Shown here: piece after piece, positions 7,666-17,677 of the stretch
Layout of the letters: each line of letters begins with the position of its first letter
Position numbering within the stretch: position 1 is the first letter of the stretch
Source: Chromatiales bacterium
Lineage (GTDB): Bacteria; Pseudomonadota; Gammaproteobacteria; SpSt-1174
Reading direction: 5' to 3'
DNA length: 37,990 nucleotides
NCBI GenBank assembly: GCA_014762505.1
Contig: JABURS010000016.1
Location: forward strand, 1-37,990
Notes under the pieces: model-generated
Told to the model about the DNA's origin: nothing
Databases searched by the model: none
The model's input: only the letters and a program-made list of their open reading frames with translations
Made by a program: the position numbers and the translations under genes

Positions 7666-8865
7666 CTATTCGGAGCGCAGGGCCTCGATGGGGTCGAGCC
7701 CCGCGGCGCGCCGTGCCGGGATGACGCCCGCGGCCAGCCCGACAGCGGCGGCGAGCAGCTCGGCGAAGAGCACGTAGCTGAGCGGGGTGTGGGTGGGCAG
7801 GGCCGGGACGGTGGCGCCGAGCAGCCAGGCGCCACCGACACCGAGGAGGAGGCCGGCGGCGCCGCCGATGCTGGCGAGCACCACGGCCTCGCCGATGAAC
7901 AGCGACAGCACCTGCCGGCGACTGGCACCGAGGGCGCGCAGCAGGCCGATCTCGCCGGTGCGCTCGTTCACCGAGATGATCATGATGGTGAGGATGCCCA
8001 CGCCGCCGACCACCAGCGAGATACCCCCCAGCGCACCCACCGCCAGGGTGAGGATGTCGAGGATGCCACCCAGGGTCTCGAGCATGTCGTCCTGGGTGGT
8101 GATGGTGAAGTCCTCGAAGCCGTGGCGGGCGATGAGGATGCGGCGGATCTGCGCGGCCACCTCGACGCTGCTGGCGCCCGGCTCGTAGACCACGTCGATC
8201 TCCATCACGCCTTCGCGATTGAACATGGCCAGTGCCCGGCCGGTGGGGATGTACACGGTGTCGTCGAGGTCGAAGCCCAGCATCTGGCCCTTGGATTCCA
8301 TCACGCCGATCACGCGGTAGCGTTCGCCGCCGATGCGCACGATCTCGCCGAGCGGGTTCTGCGTGCCGAACAGTTCGTCGCGCAGCGTGCTGCCGAGGAC
8401 GGCGAAGGCCCGTGCGGTGCGCGGGTCCTCGTCCGGCAGGAAGCGGCCGACGGCGGGCTGGAGCTTGAGCACGTCCGGTGTCTGCGCCCCGGCGCCGAAC
8501 ACGGTGACGCTGCGCCCGCGCTTGCCGTATTCCACCTCGGCGCTGCCCTGCACGAAGCTCGTCACGCCGCGCACCTGCGGGATGTGCGCCAGGGCATCGG
8601 CATCGTCCAGGGTGAGCGGGCGGGTGGTGTTGAATACCGCGCCGGAGACGCCATGGGTGGTGGTCCGGCCCGGATTGACGGCAACGATATTCGTGCCGAA
8701 CTGGGTGAACTCGGCGAGCACGAACTTGTGGATGCCCTCGCCCACGGAGGTGAGCAGCACCACGGCGCCAATGCCCACGGCGATGCCCAGCGCGGTGAGA
8801 AAGCTGCGCATCCGATGGGCGATGATCGCGCTGGAGGAGAGTTTCAGGAAGTCGCGGCTGTGCAT
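7666..8865 (-). CDS. MacB/FtsX-type ABC transporter permease (second permease)
   Basis: A 399-residue permease. A first membrane helix (MRSFLTALGIAVGIGAVVLLTS, residues about 18-39) is followed by a periplasmic MacB_PCD-type domain beginning with NIVAVNPGR. Three C-terminal helices (about residues 270-390) carry ISVNERTGEIGLLRALGASR, the FtsX signature that contacts the ATPase, and end with PARRAAGLDPIEALR. It lacks a fused ATPase, so it depends on the ATPase gene two cistrons upstream. It lies 15 bases after the paralogous permease, and the two probably form a heterodimer. The family exports macrolides, lipopeptides or lipoproteins, or acts as a mechanotransducer; the substrate is unknown. 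Confidence 0.9.
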   Translation of the reverse strand: MHSRDFLKLSSSAIIAHRMRSFLTALGIAVGIGAVVLLTSVGEGIHKFVLAEFTQFGTNIVAVNPGRTTTHGVSGAVFNTTRPLTLDDADALAHIPQVRGVTSFVQGSAEVEYGKRGRSVTVFGAGAQTPDVLKLQPAVGRFLPDEDPRTARAFAVLGSTLRDELFGTQNPLGEIVRIGGERYRVIGVMESKGQMLGFDLDDTVYIPTGRALAMFNREGVMEIDVVYEPGASSVEVAAQIRRILIARHGFEDFTITTQDDMLETLGGILDILTLAVGALGGISLVVGGVGILTIMIISVNERTGEIGLLRALGASRRQVLSLFIGEAVVLASIGGAAGLLLGVGGAWLLGATVPALPTHTPLSYVLFAELLAAAVGLAAGVIPARRAAGLDPIEALRSE

Positions 8866-8880
8866 GCGATTGCTTCTGTC

Positions 8881-10082
8881 CTAGCGCCGCGCCAGCGCCT
8901 GCACGGGATCGAGGCGGGCAGCGCGTCGTGCGGGCATCACCCCGAATACCAGCCCCGTGACCAGCGAGATGCCCACGGCCGCACCCAGCGCCCAGTTGGG
9001 CGGGCTCAGGGGGAAGTTGGGAAACATCTGCCCGAGGATGCCGATGCCGATATAGGCCAGCACGATGCCGAGTGCGGCCCCGAGCAGCGAGAGCATGGCC
9101 GCCTCGGTGAGGAACAGGCGCAGGATCTGGCCGCCGGAGGCCCCCACCGCCTTGAGCAGGCCGATCTCGGTGGTGCGCTGGGAGACGGCCACCAGCATCA
9201 CGTTCATGATCAGCACGCCCGCCACCCCGAGGCTGATGGCGGCGATGCCGCCCACCGCCAGGGTGAGCGCGGTGAGGATGCGGTCGAAGGTGGCGAGCAC
9301 CGCGTCCTGGGTGATGACGGTGACGTCGTCCTTGCCGTCATGACGCTCGCGGATGATCTCGCGCGCCGCCGCCACCGCGCGCGGGATGGATTCGCGGGCG
9401 CGGGCCTCCACCAGGATGCGGAACAGCCCCTCGGTGTCGAAGAGCTGCTGGGCCGAGGCCACCGGGATGAAGACCGAGTCACCGATGTCGGCCCCGAGCG
9501 ACTCGCCCTTATCGGTGAGGATGCCGATGACACGGTAGCGCCGGTCTTCGATGCGCACCCATTCACCCAGCGCGGAGGCGTTGCCGAAGAGCTCGCGCCG
9601 GACCCTGGCCCCCAGCACCACCACGTTGCTGGCCCGTTCGGCCTCGCCGGCCGGCAGGAAGCGGCCCTGCGCCATCTCCAGCTCGCGCACCGGCTGCATC
9701 TCGGCGGTGGTGCCGAGGATCATCACCTCGCGCCGCAGCCCGCCGTAGGCGATGTTCGCGGTACCGACGATCAGCGGCGCGACGTTGCGCACGGCGGAAC
9801 TGCGGTAGAGGGCCAGCGCGTCGCCCAGGGTGAGGTCGCGGGCGGTGGCCCCGACCATGGGCGGGGCGCCGCCGGTGGTCTCCGAGCGGCCCGGCAGCAC
9901 GATCACCATGTTCGAGCCCAGCGCGGAGAAGCGGTCCAGCACGTACTGGCGCGCCCCTTCGCCGAGCGAGGTGAGCAGCACCACGGCGGTCACGCCGATG
10001 GACATGGCGAGCAGCATCAGCAGCGTGCGGGTGGGGTAGCCCGTGAGCGAGCGGTAGCCGAAGCGCAGGGTGTCCTCGGGGC

Positions 10083-10086
<4 letters not shown>
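8881..10086 (-). CDS. MacB/FtsX-type ABC transporter permease (first permease)
   Basis: A 401-residue paralogue of the next permease, with the same layout: helix TRTLLMLLAMSIGVTAVVLL near residues 19-38, a periplasmic PCD domain opening with NMVIVLPGRSE, then VAVSQRTTEIGLLKAVGASG and a C-terminal PARRAARLDPVQAL. Its start overlaps the ATPase stop by four bases (ATGA), so translation is coupled. The two permeases differ throughout, so this is an old duplication giving a heteromeric pair rather than a recent copy. Confidence 0.9.
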
Positions 10087-10762
<676 letters not shown>

Positions 10763-10766
<4 letters not shown>

Positions 10767-11914
10767 GGCCGCTCGTCGCCCACCCGCACCGGCACGCTGT
10801 CGGCCAGGCCCGCGCGGTCGATGGAGGTGACGACCTGCTCGCCGGCCGCGAGCCCGTCCAGCACCTCGGTGTAGCTCCAGTTGGACAGGCCGGTCTGGAT
10901 GCTGCGCCGTTCGGCGGTGCCGCGCGGGGTCACGACGTAGATGCGCTCGCCGTCGATCACCGCCTCGGTGGGCACGCGCAGCGTATCCTCGCGGCGGTCC
11001 AGCAGCACCTCGACGTCGGCACTGTAGCCGGCCAGCAGGTCGAGGATGTCCTCGGCCACCACGAACTCGGCCTCGATGTCGACGGTGCGGGCCTGCTTCT
11101 CGTAGTCCACCACGTAGCTGCCGATACGCCGCACGCGGCCTTCGAAGGCGCGGTTCTTGAAGGCGTCCAGGGTGATGCGGGCGGGCATGTCGACGGCGAT
11201 GCCCGGGGCGTCGACCTCGTCGATGGGGGCGGTGACGTAGAAGCAGGTATTGTCGATCAGGTCGATGGCGGGCGGGATGGCCACGCCGACGGGGGAGGGG
11301 GTGACGAACTCGTTGAGCTCGGCGGTGATCTCGGCCACCACCCCTTCGAAGGGGGCGCTCAGGCGGGTGCGCTCCAGGTTGGCGGCCGCCACCTTCATGC
11401 TGGCGACACTCACGTTGGCGCGGGCCACCGCCGCCTGACACTGGGCGCGCAGGGCGCGGGCATTGGTGTCGGCGCGGTCGGCCTGTTCCTCCGAGGCCAG
11501 GCCGTCGCGGCGCAGGCGGGCGATGCGTGCCGCCTCGCGGTCGGCGGCGTCGGCCTGGGTACAGCTCGATCGGGCCGTGGCCTGGGCGGCCTGTGACTCG
11601 GCGGCGGCCAGTTCCACCTGGGCCCGGAGGTCGTTGTTCCACAGCTCCAGCAGCAGCTGGCCGGCCTCGACGAAATCGCCTTCCTGCACCGGCAGGGCGG
11701 CCACCTGGCCGCCGATGCTCGGCGTGAGCTGGGCACGGCGACAGGCCTCGACGGTGCCGGCGCGGGTGTTGGCCACGGTGCGTTCCACCGTGCCGCGCTC
11801 CGCCGTCACGGCGCGTACCGTGATGGGCTCGGGTCGGGTGTTCCACCAGATGAGGGCCGCGATGACGGCGATGATGCCGACGATGACGGCGATGCGGATG
11901 GGGCGACGACTCAC
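10763..11914 (-). CDS. HlyD/MacA-type periplasmic membrane fusion protein
   Basis: A 383-residue protein. An N-terminal anchor (IAVIVGIIAVIAALIWW, residues about 8-24) precedes a lipoyl half (GTVEACRRAQLTPSIGGQVA), an alpha-hairpin of about 80 residues rich in Ala, Gln and Arg (EQADRADTNARALRAQ), the second lipoyl half (RLSAPFEGVVAEI) and beta-barrel domains. Three cysteines lie in the exported part (EACRRA, SSCTQA, RAQCQA), which is unusual for this family. It is the first gene of the operon and overlaps the ATPase by four bases. A palindrome at 11988-12005, 74 bases upstream, is repeated upstream of the copper chaperone gene. Confidence 0.88.
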
Positions 11915-11987
11915 GCAGGACTCCTCGGCTCGTTGGGAGACACCGGATGGCGTCCCCAGACATAACTCTAGTGGAGTGCGGCGCGGG

Positions 11988-12005
11988 GGGGAATGACCGG
12001 GGTCA
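11988..12005. promoter_or_regulatory. Repeated operator-like palindrome, copy 1
   Basis: GGGGAATGACCGGGGTCA contains TGACC and GGTCA around GG. The same 18 bases occur at 29898-29915, in both cases upstream of a minus-strand operon for an envelope protein. No other copy was noticed in the window. Confidence 0.45.
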
Positions 12006-12105
12006 GTACCCGGCCTGCGTCAGGCCGGGCCTGCCGACGCGCAAACCGTGCGCCGGCAGGCTGTGGTCGGTATCCAGGCCCTCGTATTCTCAGGCCCTCG
12101 TATCC

Positions 12106-12429
12106 TCAGGCCTTGGGCACCGCGCGCACGGAGTAGTACAGGTCCTGGTCGATGATCTCGAACAGGCGGTCGATGTTCGGGTGCTTGCCCGGGTTGGCCT
12201 TCGCGTCCTCGACGTGCTCGGCGTAGAGTTCCAGCGCCTTCTGTGCCGCCTTCGGGCCCACGCCGCCGAACTCCACGGCCACCTCGTAGTACACCTTGAG
12301 CGAGCCGGCGCTGCCTTCCCTGTTCTCGATCACGAAGTCGGGCTCGTAGCCGTCACCGTAGAATTCCAGCGCGGCGAGGTTGTCGGTGTTCTGCTTCAGG
12401 GTTTCCAGGTTCTCTTTGAAGGTCGGCAT
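12106..12429 (-). CDS. DUF2322-like small protein
   Basis: A 107-residue acidic protein. NREGSAGSLKVYYEVAVEFG and ELYAEHVEDAKANPGKHPNI are characteristic and match my recollection of the uncharacterised DUF2322 family of about 100 residues in proteobacteria. No signal peptide or membrane segment is visible, so it is probably cytoplasmic. It stands alone between the exporter operon and a secreted protein on the same strand, with about 100 bases to the upstream gene. No function can be assigned. Confidence 0.75.
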   Translation of the reverse strand: MPTFKENLETLKQNTDNLAALEFYGDGYEPDFVIENREGSAGSLKVYYEVAVEFGGVGPKAAQKALELYAEHVEDAKANPGKHPNIDRLFEIIDQDLYYSVRAVPKA

Positions 12430-12528
12430 GGTGTGGTGGATCCAGGTCGTCTGAATGAGTGGGCGGCAGTGTATGCGAAGCCTGCCAGGGGCTCAACTTC
12501 ACCGCCGTGGCCGCGGGTGCCGACAGGG

Positions 12529-13098
12529 TCAGAACCCGTCGTCCAGCGCGAAGCCGCGCATCATCACCTCGCCGGTCTGCCAGGCCGTCTCCCAGCGGTC
12601 TGCCGGGGCCTCGAACCACATCACGTAGAGGGTGTCGGTCTGCCGGTTGCCGATGGCCAGCATGTACATGGTGATGACGCTGCCCGGGCGGGCCTCGTGG
12701 GTGAACTCGCAGCCGTAGCCCGCGAACGGCCCCTGCTCGAACTCCCAGGCCTTCGCGCCCTCGTAGCTGTCGGCGCAGCGGCGGATATAGGCCTCGGCGT
12801 AGGAGGCCGCGTTGTGCTGGCCGGTGCGGGCCTGCATCTGCGGGATCACGTTCAGGCTCAGCCCCACCTCGAACAGCTCGCCCGGCACGATGGCCGTCTC
12901 GGTGACGAAATAGGCCAGCGTGCCCTCGTTCTGCTCCTGGCGGAAATGCCAGCCCACCGGGACCAGCAGGTGGGCGTTCGCCGGCTCCAGGCGCTGCCAG
13001 TCGAAGCCCGCGGGCGGGGCGGGCAGCTCCGGGCCCTGTGCCAGCACGGGCGGCGCCAGGGTGAACAGCAGCGAAAAGAGCAGCAGCAGTCGGGGCAT
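12529..13098 (-). CDS. Secreted protein of unknown function
   Basis: A 189-residue protein. The first 20 residues (MPRLLLLFSLLFTLAPPVLA) are a clear signal peptide with a VLA-type cleavage site. The ATG at 13098 is preceded by GGGAGG at good spacing. The mature part starts with a proline-rich segment and WQRLEPANAHLLVPVGWHFR, a pattern found in small exported beta-rich proteins. Two cysteines about 38 residues apart (IRRCADSY and GYGCEFTH) could form a disulphide. It lies 129 bases from the divergent phosphatase gene. Nothing in the sequence gives a function. Confidence 0.7.
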   Translation of the reverse strand: MPRLLLLFSLLFTLAPPVLAQGPELPAPPAGFDWQRLEPANAHLLVPVGWHFRQEQNEGTLAYFVTETAIVPGELFEVGLSLNVIPQMQARTGQHNAASYAEAYIRRCADSYEGAKAWEFEQGPFAGYGCEFTHEARPGSVITMYMLAIGNRQTDTLYVMWFEAPADRWETAWQTGEVMMRGFALDDGF

Positions 13099-13180
13099 GG
13101 GCCCTCCCGGAAGGCGATGACGTGAGCCTGCGACTATAGCACGCGCCTGGTGCACTCCCCGGGCCATCCCCCGCTTGCGG

Positions 13181-13186
13181 TATACT
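13181..13186 (+). promoter_or_regulatory. Candidate -10 box for the HisN-like phosphatase gene
   Basis: TATACT lies 41 bases before the start codon, in the context GCGGTATACTGCCCGC. No convincing -35 box stands 16-18 bases upstream, so confidence is low. Confidence 0.3.
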
Positions 13187-13226
13187 GCCCGCTTTCGTCA
13201 AACCGCCAGCCCCAGGGGCCGAATCC

Positions 13227-13997
13227 ATGCAGAAGAGCCGCTACCTTGAAACCGCCATCCAGGCCGCCCGGGCCGCGGAGGCCGTCATCCGCAAGTACTA
13301 CCTCGGCGAGTTCGAGGTTGAGCTCAAGGCCGACCAGAGTCCCGTCACCGTGGCCGACGTGGAGACCGAGAAGACCATCCGGCAGATCATCCTCGACGCC
13401 TTCCCGGATCACGGCTTCTTCGGCGAGGAGACCGGCAAGGTCAACGCGGACGCCGAGTACAACTGGCTCATCGACCCCATCGACGGCACCAAGAGCTTCG
13501 TGCGCCGCTACCCCTTCTTCTCCACCCAGATCGCGCTGATGAAGGGCGACGAACTCATCATGGGCGTCTCCAACGCCCCCGTGTTCGGCGAGATGGCCTA
13601 TGCCGAGAAGGGCTGCGGTGCGTATCTCAACGACGAGCCCATCCGGGTGAGCGACATCAGCGAGATCGGCAAGGCCACCCTCTCGCTTGGCAACATCGCC
13701 ACCGTCGCCGGCAGCCAGCAGTGGGGCAAGGTGGGCGAGCTGGTGCAGGGCGTGAACCGCGTGCGCGGCTACGGCGATTTCTACCACTACCACCTGCTGG
13801 CCTCGGGCAGGATCGACATCGTGCTCGAGTCGGATGTGAACATCCTCGACATCGCCGCCCTGTCGGTGATCGTGGAAGAGGCCGGCGGCAAGTTCACGGA
13901 CCTAGAGGGCCGGCCGCTCAACCTCGCCACCCGCAGCGTGCTGGCCTGCAATTCCGCAGCCATGCATCAGCAGGTATTCGACGCCATCCAGGTATAG
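13227..13997 (+). CDS. Inositol-monophosphatase-family phosphatase, probably histidinol-phosphatase (HisN type)
   Basis: A 256-residue Mg2+-dependent phosphatase. The metal and phosphate motifs are intact: FFGEETG near residue 68, WLIDPIDGTKSFVRRYP near residue 88 and, near the C-terminus, NILDIAALSVIVEEAGG, which supplies the final aspartate. The segment DPIDGTKSF followed by a P-FF-TQIALM stretch resembles HisN/histidinol-phosphatase proteins more than SuhB or CysQ, but substrate calls within this family are unreliable. It is single-gene, transcribed away from the secreted-protein gene, and followed by repeats. If HisN, it performs the penultimate step of histidine synthesis. Confidence 0.8.
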   Translation: MQKSRYLETAIQAARAAEAVIRKYYLGEFEVELKADQSPVTVADVETEKTIRQIILDAFPDHGFFGEETGKVNADAEYNWLIDPIDGTKSFVRRYPFFSTQIALMKGDELIMGVSNAPVFGEMAYAEKGCGAYLNDEPIRVSDISEIGKATLSLGNIATVAGSQQWGKVGELVQGVNRVRGYGDFYHYHLLASGRIDIVLESDVNILDIAALSVIVEEAGGKFTDLEGRPLNLATRSVLACNSAAMHQQVFDAIQV

Positions 13998-14054
13998 GTG
14001 GCGCGCCTGCCGAAGTCCGGGTTCGAGGGCAGGCGCTGCGCTTGTGCCCTCTGG

Positions 14055-14248
14055 GTGCAAGCTGCGATGCCCGGTGCCGGGTGAAGGTACCGCCCCGATC
14101 GCGCCTTGCAGCGCTCCTACGAGAGCAGTGGTTTTCTGTAGGAGCTGCGCAAGCTGCGATGCCCATACCGGAGACGGAGCTGCCAACCCTGATCGCGCCT
14201 TGCGGGCGCTCCTACGGGTGCTGGCCTTTCTCTGTGCCCTCTGTGGGG
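14055..14248. repeat. REP pairs (family 1) and a CACAGAGG-family element
   Basis: GTGCAAGCTGCGATGCC (14055-), an inverted half ending GCGCTCCTAC (14120), a second left half GTAGGAGCTGCGCAAGCTGCGAT (14138-14160) and an inverted half ending at 14216 make two pairs. The left stem here is AGCT/AGCT, a third stem variant. CTCTGTGCCCTCTGTGGGG follows at 14229. This fills the gap between two convergent genes, with no gene in it. Confidence 0.8.
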
Positions 14249-14279
14249 CTTAGACCTTCCGCCTCTCGCCTGACACCCG

Positions 14280-15794
14280 TCAACCCAGGAACCGCCGGTA
14301 CACCGGGTTCTCGGTCTCTTCCCAGTACGGATAATTGAGTTGTTCGAGGAAGTCGCGCAGGCGCTTGTCGTCTGCGCGCGGCACCTGCATGCCCACCAGG
14401 ACGCGGCCGTAGGCGGCGCCGTGGTTGCGGTAGTGGAAGAGGGTGATGTTCCAGTCCTGGCCCATGTGGGTGAGGAAGTTGAGCAGGGCGCCCGGGCGTT
14501 CCGGGAATTCGAAGCGGAACAGGCGCTCGTTTTCCACCTCGGGGGCGTGGCCGCCGACCATGTAGCGCAGGTGCAGCTTGGCGACCTCGTTGTCGGTGAG
14601 GTCCTCGACGTCGTAGCCCTTGTCGCGCAGGTCCGTCATCAGCGCCTCGCGGGCGTCGCCGCCGTTGGCGACCTTCACGCCGACGAAGATCTGGGCGTCG
14701 CGGTGATCGGCGTAGCGGTAGTTGAACTCGGTGATGCCCCGTTTACCGATGGCGCGGCAGAACTTGCGGAAGCTGCCCGGGCGTTCCGGGATGGTGGCGG
14801 CGAACAGGGCCTCGCGGCGCTCGCCGATCTCGGCCCGCTCGGCCACATGGCGCAGGCGGTCGAAGTTGATGTTCGCCCCGCTGGCGATGGCGATGAGGTT
14901 CCGGCCCTCGCAGCCCTCGCGCTGTACGTAGTTCTTGAGGCCGGCGATGGACAGGGCCCCGGCGGGCTCCAGCATGGTGCGGGTGTCGTCGAAGCCGTCC
15001 TTGATCGCCGCGCAGATCTCGTCGGTGCTGACCAGCATCACCTCGTCGACGTGCTGCCGGGCGATCTTGAAGGTCTCCTTGCCGATCTGCTTCACGGCCA
15101 CGCCATCGACGAAGATGCCGACCTGGTCGAGCACCACGCGACGGCCCTTTGCCATGGCGTGATGCAGGGTGGGCGCGTCGTCCGGCTCCACGCCGATGAT
15201 GCGGATCTCGGGGCGCAGGTACTTGAGGTAGGCCGCCACGCCGGCGATCAGTCCACCGCCGCCCACGGGTACGAATACGGCATCGATCGCATCCGGGTGC
15301 TGGCGCTGCAGCTCCATGCCGATGGTGCCCTGCCCGGCGATGACGTCGAGGTCGTCGTAGGGGTGGATGAAGGTCATGCCGTCGCGTGCGGCCAGCTCCT
15401 GGGCATGGGCATAGGCCTCGTCGAAGGCGTCGCCCTTGAGGATGGCCTTGCCGCCCAGCGCACGCACCGACTCCACCTTGATCTCCGGCGTGGTGCGCGG
15501 CATCACGATCACCGCCTTGATGCCGAGCTGTCTACCCGCCAGGGCGACACCCTGGGCATGGTTGCCGGCCGAGGCGGCGATCACGCCGCGCGCCTTTTCG
15601 GTGTCCGTCAGGTGGAAGATCCTGTTGTAGGCCCCACGCAGCTTGAAGGAGAACACGGGTTGCAGGTCCTCGCGTTTCAGCAGGACGCGGTTGTTCAGCC
15701 GGCGCGACAGCGCGGCCGCCTCCATGAGCGGCGTTTCGAGGGCCACGTCGTAGACGCGGGCGGTGAGGATACGTTCGATGAGCGAGCGGGACAT
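14280..15794 (-). CDS. ilvA: Biosynthetic threonine ammonia-lyase (threonine dehydratase)
   Basis: A 504-residue PLP enzyme that converts threonine to 2-oxobutanoate, the first step of isoleucine synthesis. PLP-binding lysine 51 sits in PVFSFKLRGAYN, the glycine-rich phosphate loop is VPVGGGGLIAGVAAY, and SAGNHAQGVA is present. Two ACT-like Thr_dehydrat_C modules follow (ALFAATIPERPGSFRKFCRA, and LFRFEFPERPGALLNFLTHM), the isoleucine/valine-responsive part of the long IlvA class. Length agrees with E. coli IlvA (514). The Met at 15794 (MSRSLIERILTARVYD) is preferred over the longer frame from 15830. It is divergent from rpiA, a pairing also known in Pseudomonas. Confidence 0.96.
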   Translation of the reverse strand: MSRSLIERILTARVYDVALETPLMEAAALSRRLNNRVLLKREDLQPVFSFKLRGAYNRIFHLTDTEKARGVIAASAGNHAQGVALAGRQLGIKAVIVMPRTTPEIKVESVRALGGKAILKGDAFDEAYAHAQELAARDGMTFIHPYDDLDVIAGQGTIGMELQRQHPDAIDAVFVPVGGGGLIAGVAAYLKYLRPEIRIIGVEPDDAPTLHHAMAKGRRVVLDQVGIFVDGVAVKQIGKETFKIARQHVDEVMLVSTDEICAAIKDGFDDTRTMLEPAGALSIAGLKNYVQREGCEGRNLIAIASGANINFDRLRHVAERAEIGERREALFAATIPERPGSFRKFCRAIGKRGITEFNYRYADHRDAQIFVGVKVANGGDAREALMTDLRDKGYDVEDLTDNEVAKLHLRYMVGGHAPEVENERLFRFEFPERPGALLNFLTHMGQDWNITLFHYRNHGAAYGRVLVGMQVPRADDKRLRDFLEQLNYPYWEETENPVYRRFLG

Positions 15795-15851
15795 GCGGCT
15801 AAGATACAGGGCCGCGGTATTGGCCGACAAGCGCGCTGTGTACCCAAGCCC

Positions 15852-15880
15852 TTGTCGTTAGGGAAAAATATCCGTATCTT
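15852..15880 (+). promoter_or_regulatory. Candidate sigma70 promoter of rpiA
   Basis: TTGTCG (15852-15857) and TATCTT (15875-15880) are separated by 17 bases. They lie in the ilvA-rpiA divergent gap, which is AT-rich at this point. It would leave a leader of about 100 bases before rpiA. Confidence 0.5.
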
Positions 15881-15988
15881 GGCTGGTTTCGCGGCACGGT
15901 GGCCCAGCCTGTGCCCGGCCGCTTCCCCCGATTTTCGGAACCCCCGTCAATGACCGGGCGGTTTCGCGCAACCTTCGAGGATATACGC

Positions 15989-16648
15989 ATGAACCAGGAC
16001 GAAATGAAGAGGGCCGCGGCCGAGGCCGCGCTCGAATACGTCGAATCCGGCATGATCGTCGGCATCGGTACCGGTTCCACCGCCAACCACTTCATCGACC
16101 TGCTGGCCGGCATGAAGGGCAGGATCGACGGTGCCGTGGCCAGTTCCGAGGCCAGTGCCGAGCGCCTCAAGGGCCACGGCATCCGCGTGATGGACCTCAA
16201 CAGTGCCGGCCAGCTCTCGCTCTACGTGGACGGCGCGGACGAGTCCAACCGTCACCTGCACCTGATCAAGGGCGGCGGCGGTGCGCTGACCCGCGAGAAG
16301 ATCGTGGCCGGCGCCTCCGACAAGTTCGTCTGTATCGCCGATGGCAGCAAGCTGGTCGATGTGCTGGGCGCCTTTCCGCTGCCCATCGAGGTCATCCCCA
16401 TGGCCCGCAGCCTGGTGGCCCGCAAGCTGGTGAAGATGGGTGGTCAGCCCGTGCTGCGCGAAGGCTTCACCACGGACAACGGCAACATCATCCTGGACGT
16501 GCACAACCTGCAGATCATGGAGCCGGAGAAGATGGAGACCGCAATCAACCAGATTCCGGGCGTGGTCACGGTCGGGATCTTCGCCCACCGCGGCGCGGAC
16601 GTGTTGATCCTGGGTACGCCGGAAGGGGTGAAGAAGATCGAGGCCTGA
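15989..16648 (+). CDS. rpiA: Ribose-5-phosphate isomerase A
   Basis: A 219-residue enzyme, the same length as E. coli RpiA. It interconverts ribose 5-phosphate and ribulose 5-phosphate in the pentose phosphate pathway. Family motifs: [14 protein letters not shown], the substrate loop [31 protein letters not shown] with the general-base glutamate, and [11 protein letters not shown]. The ATG at 15989 ([18 protein letters not shown]) matches the family start, with GAGG 9 bases upstream; an upstream in-frame ATG would add 30 residues that do not fit the family. It is followed by a repeat pair and a two-way terminator. Confidence 0.97.
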   Translation: MNQDEMKRAAAEAALEYVESGMIVGIGTGSTANHFIDLLAGMKGRIDGAVASSEASAERLKGHGIRVMDLNSAGQLSLYVDGADESNRHLHLIKGGGGALTREKIVAGASDKFVCIADGSKLVDVLGAFPLPIEVIPMARSLVARKLVKMGGQPVLREGFTTDNGNIILDVHNLQIMEPEKMETAINQIPGVVTVGIFAHRGADVLILGTPEGVKKIEA

Positions 16649-16700
16649 GGGCCAGGAAGCAACCGGTCGATCATCCCATCGGCTGATAGCCCGAAGCCGC

Positions 16701-16811
16701 TTGCCACAGAGGACACAGGGCCGCAGGTGGTGTTGATGCGGTGCAGCGGGACTGTGATCCAGGGTGGGCACTGATCTTCCGGCGAAGCCTGCTCTGTGCC
16801 CTCTGTGGCAA
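16701..16811. repeat. Inverted pair of CACAGAGG elements
   Basis: TTGCCACAGAGG (16701-16712) and CCTCTGTGGCAA (16800-16811) are perfect complements about 87 bases apart. Each is followed or preceded by a second, looser copy. Confidence 0.8.
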
Positions 16812-16862
16812 ATCCGCCTTGGACCGCGATGACTGGAGGCCTGGCTGAGACAAGGCCCCATG

Positions 16863-16893
16863 AAAAAGGCCCGCCGTATGGCGGGCCTTTTTT
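16863..16893. terminator. Bidirectional intrinsic terminator between rpiA and the H1-like gene
   Basis: AAAAAGGCCCGCC, loop GTAT, then GGCGGGCC and six T. The GC stem is flanked by an A-run on one side and a T-run on the other, so it can stop transcription from both convergent genes. Confidence 0.92.
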
Positions 16894-16906
16894 CGTTGCC
16901 GTACCG

Positions 16907-17491
16907 TCAGGACTGCTCGGTCGGCGGGGTCGTGGTCGCCGGGGCTGCTGCCGGGGCGGCCTTGCGGCTGGCGCGTTTCTTCTTGGCGCCGGCCGTTTTC
17001 TTTACGACCTTCTTCTTCGGTGCGGCCTTCTTCTTGGTGACGGCCTTCTTCTTTGCCGGTGCCTTCTTGACGGCCTTTTTCTTCGCGGTCTTCTTCTTGG
17101 TGGCTACCTTTTTCTTGGCAGCCGCCTTCTTCTTGGTCGTGGCCTTCTTTTTCACGACCTTCTTCTTGGTCGCCGCCTTCTTCTTGGCGCCGGCCTTTTT
17201 CTTCACGACCTTCTTCTTCGCTGCGGCCTTCTTCTTGGTGGCTACCTTTTTCTTGGCAGCCGCCTTTTTCTTGGTCGCGGCCTTCTTCACGACCTTTTTC
17301 TTGGCGGCAGCCTTCTTCTTGGTTGCAGCCTTTTTCTTGGTGGTGGCCTTCTTCTTCGGGGCGGCCTTTTTCTTGGTGGCTGCCTTGCGTGTTGCGGTCT
17401 TCTTCTTGGTTGCCGCCTTCTTGGCAGCGGTCTTCTTGATCCGGGTTTTTGCGGTGGTCTTCTTCTTTGTCGCGGCTTTCTTAACGGCCAT
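16907..17491 (-). CDS. Lys/Ala-rich histone H1-like protein
   Basis: A 194-residue protein made almost entirely of Lys, Ala, Thr and Val in short repeats such as AATKKKAAAKKKV, with a Pro/Ala-rich neutral tail (AAPAAAPATTTPPTEQS). No globular domain is visible. Such tails resemble eukaryotic H1 C-termini, chlamydial Hc1 and Pseudomonas AlgP; they bind DNA and may condense it. The start at 17491 follows GGGAGGG at good spacing and gives MAVKKAATKKK. The gene's own DNA is a low-complexity run of TTCTTCTTGG-like repeats, so copy-number slippage between strains is likely. The flanking DNA is AT-richer than elsewhere. Calling it AlgP itself would go beyond the evidence. Confidence 0.88.
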   Translation of the reverse strand: MAVKKAATKKKTTAKTRIKKTAAKKAATKKKTATRKAATKKKAAPKKKATTKKKAATKKKAAAKKKVVKKAATKKKAAAKKKVATKKKAAAKKKVVKKKAGAKKKAATKKKVVKKKATTKKKAAAKKKVATKKKTAKKKAVKKAPAKKKAVTKKKAAPKKKVVKKTAGAKKKRASRKAAPAAAPATTTPPTEQS

Positions 17492-17677
17492 TGCTAGCCC
17501 TCCCAATGAAAAATGCTGCTGACTCGCGCCTGAGTATAAACAACCATAGTGAAAATACTAGCGTGTCAACACGATTTTATGCCTGTATGCAGGCGGTTTT
17601 GCGCAAAAAAGGCGACCAGCGGTGTGAGGTGGTGCACATGGTGTGGTCGCCTTCTGCACATGCATGCTTTCGGGGCG

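Noticed and set aside
17493-17677. Promoter for the H1-like gene
   Set aside because: There is AT-rich sequence and a TATACT on the minus strand, but no -35 box at proper spacing. Too weak to list.
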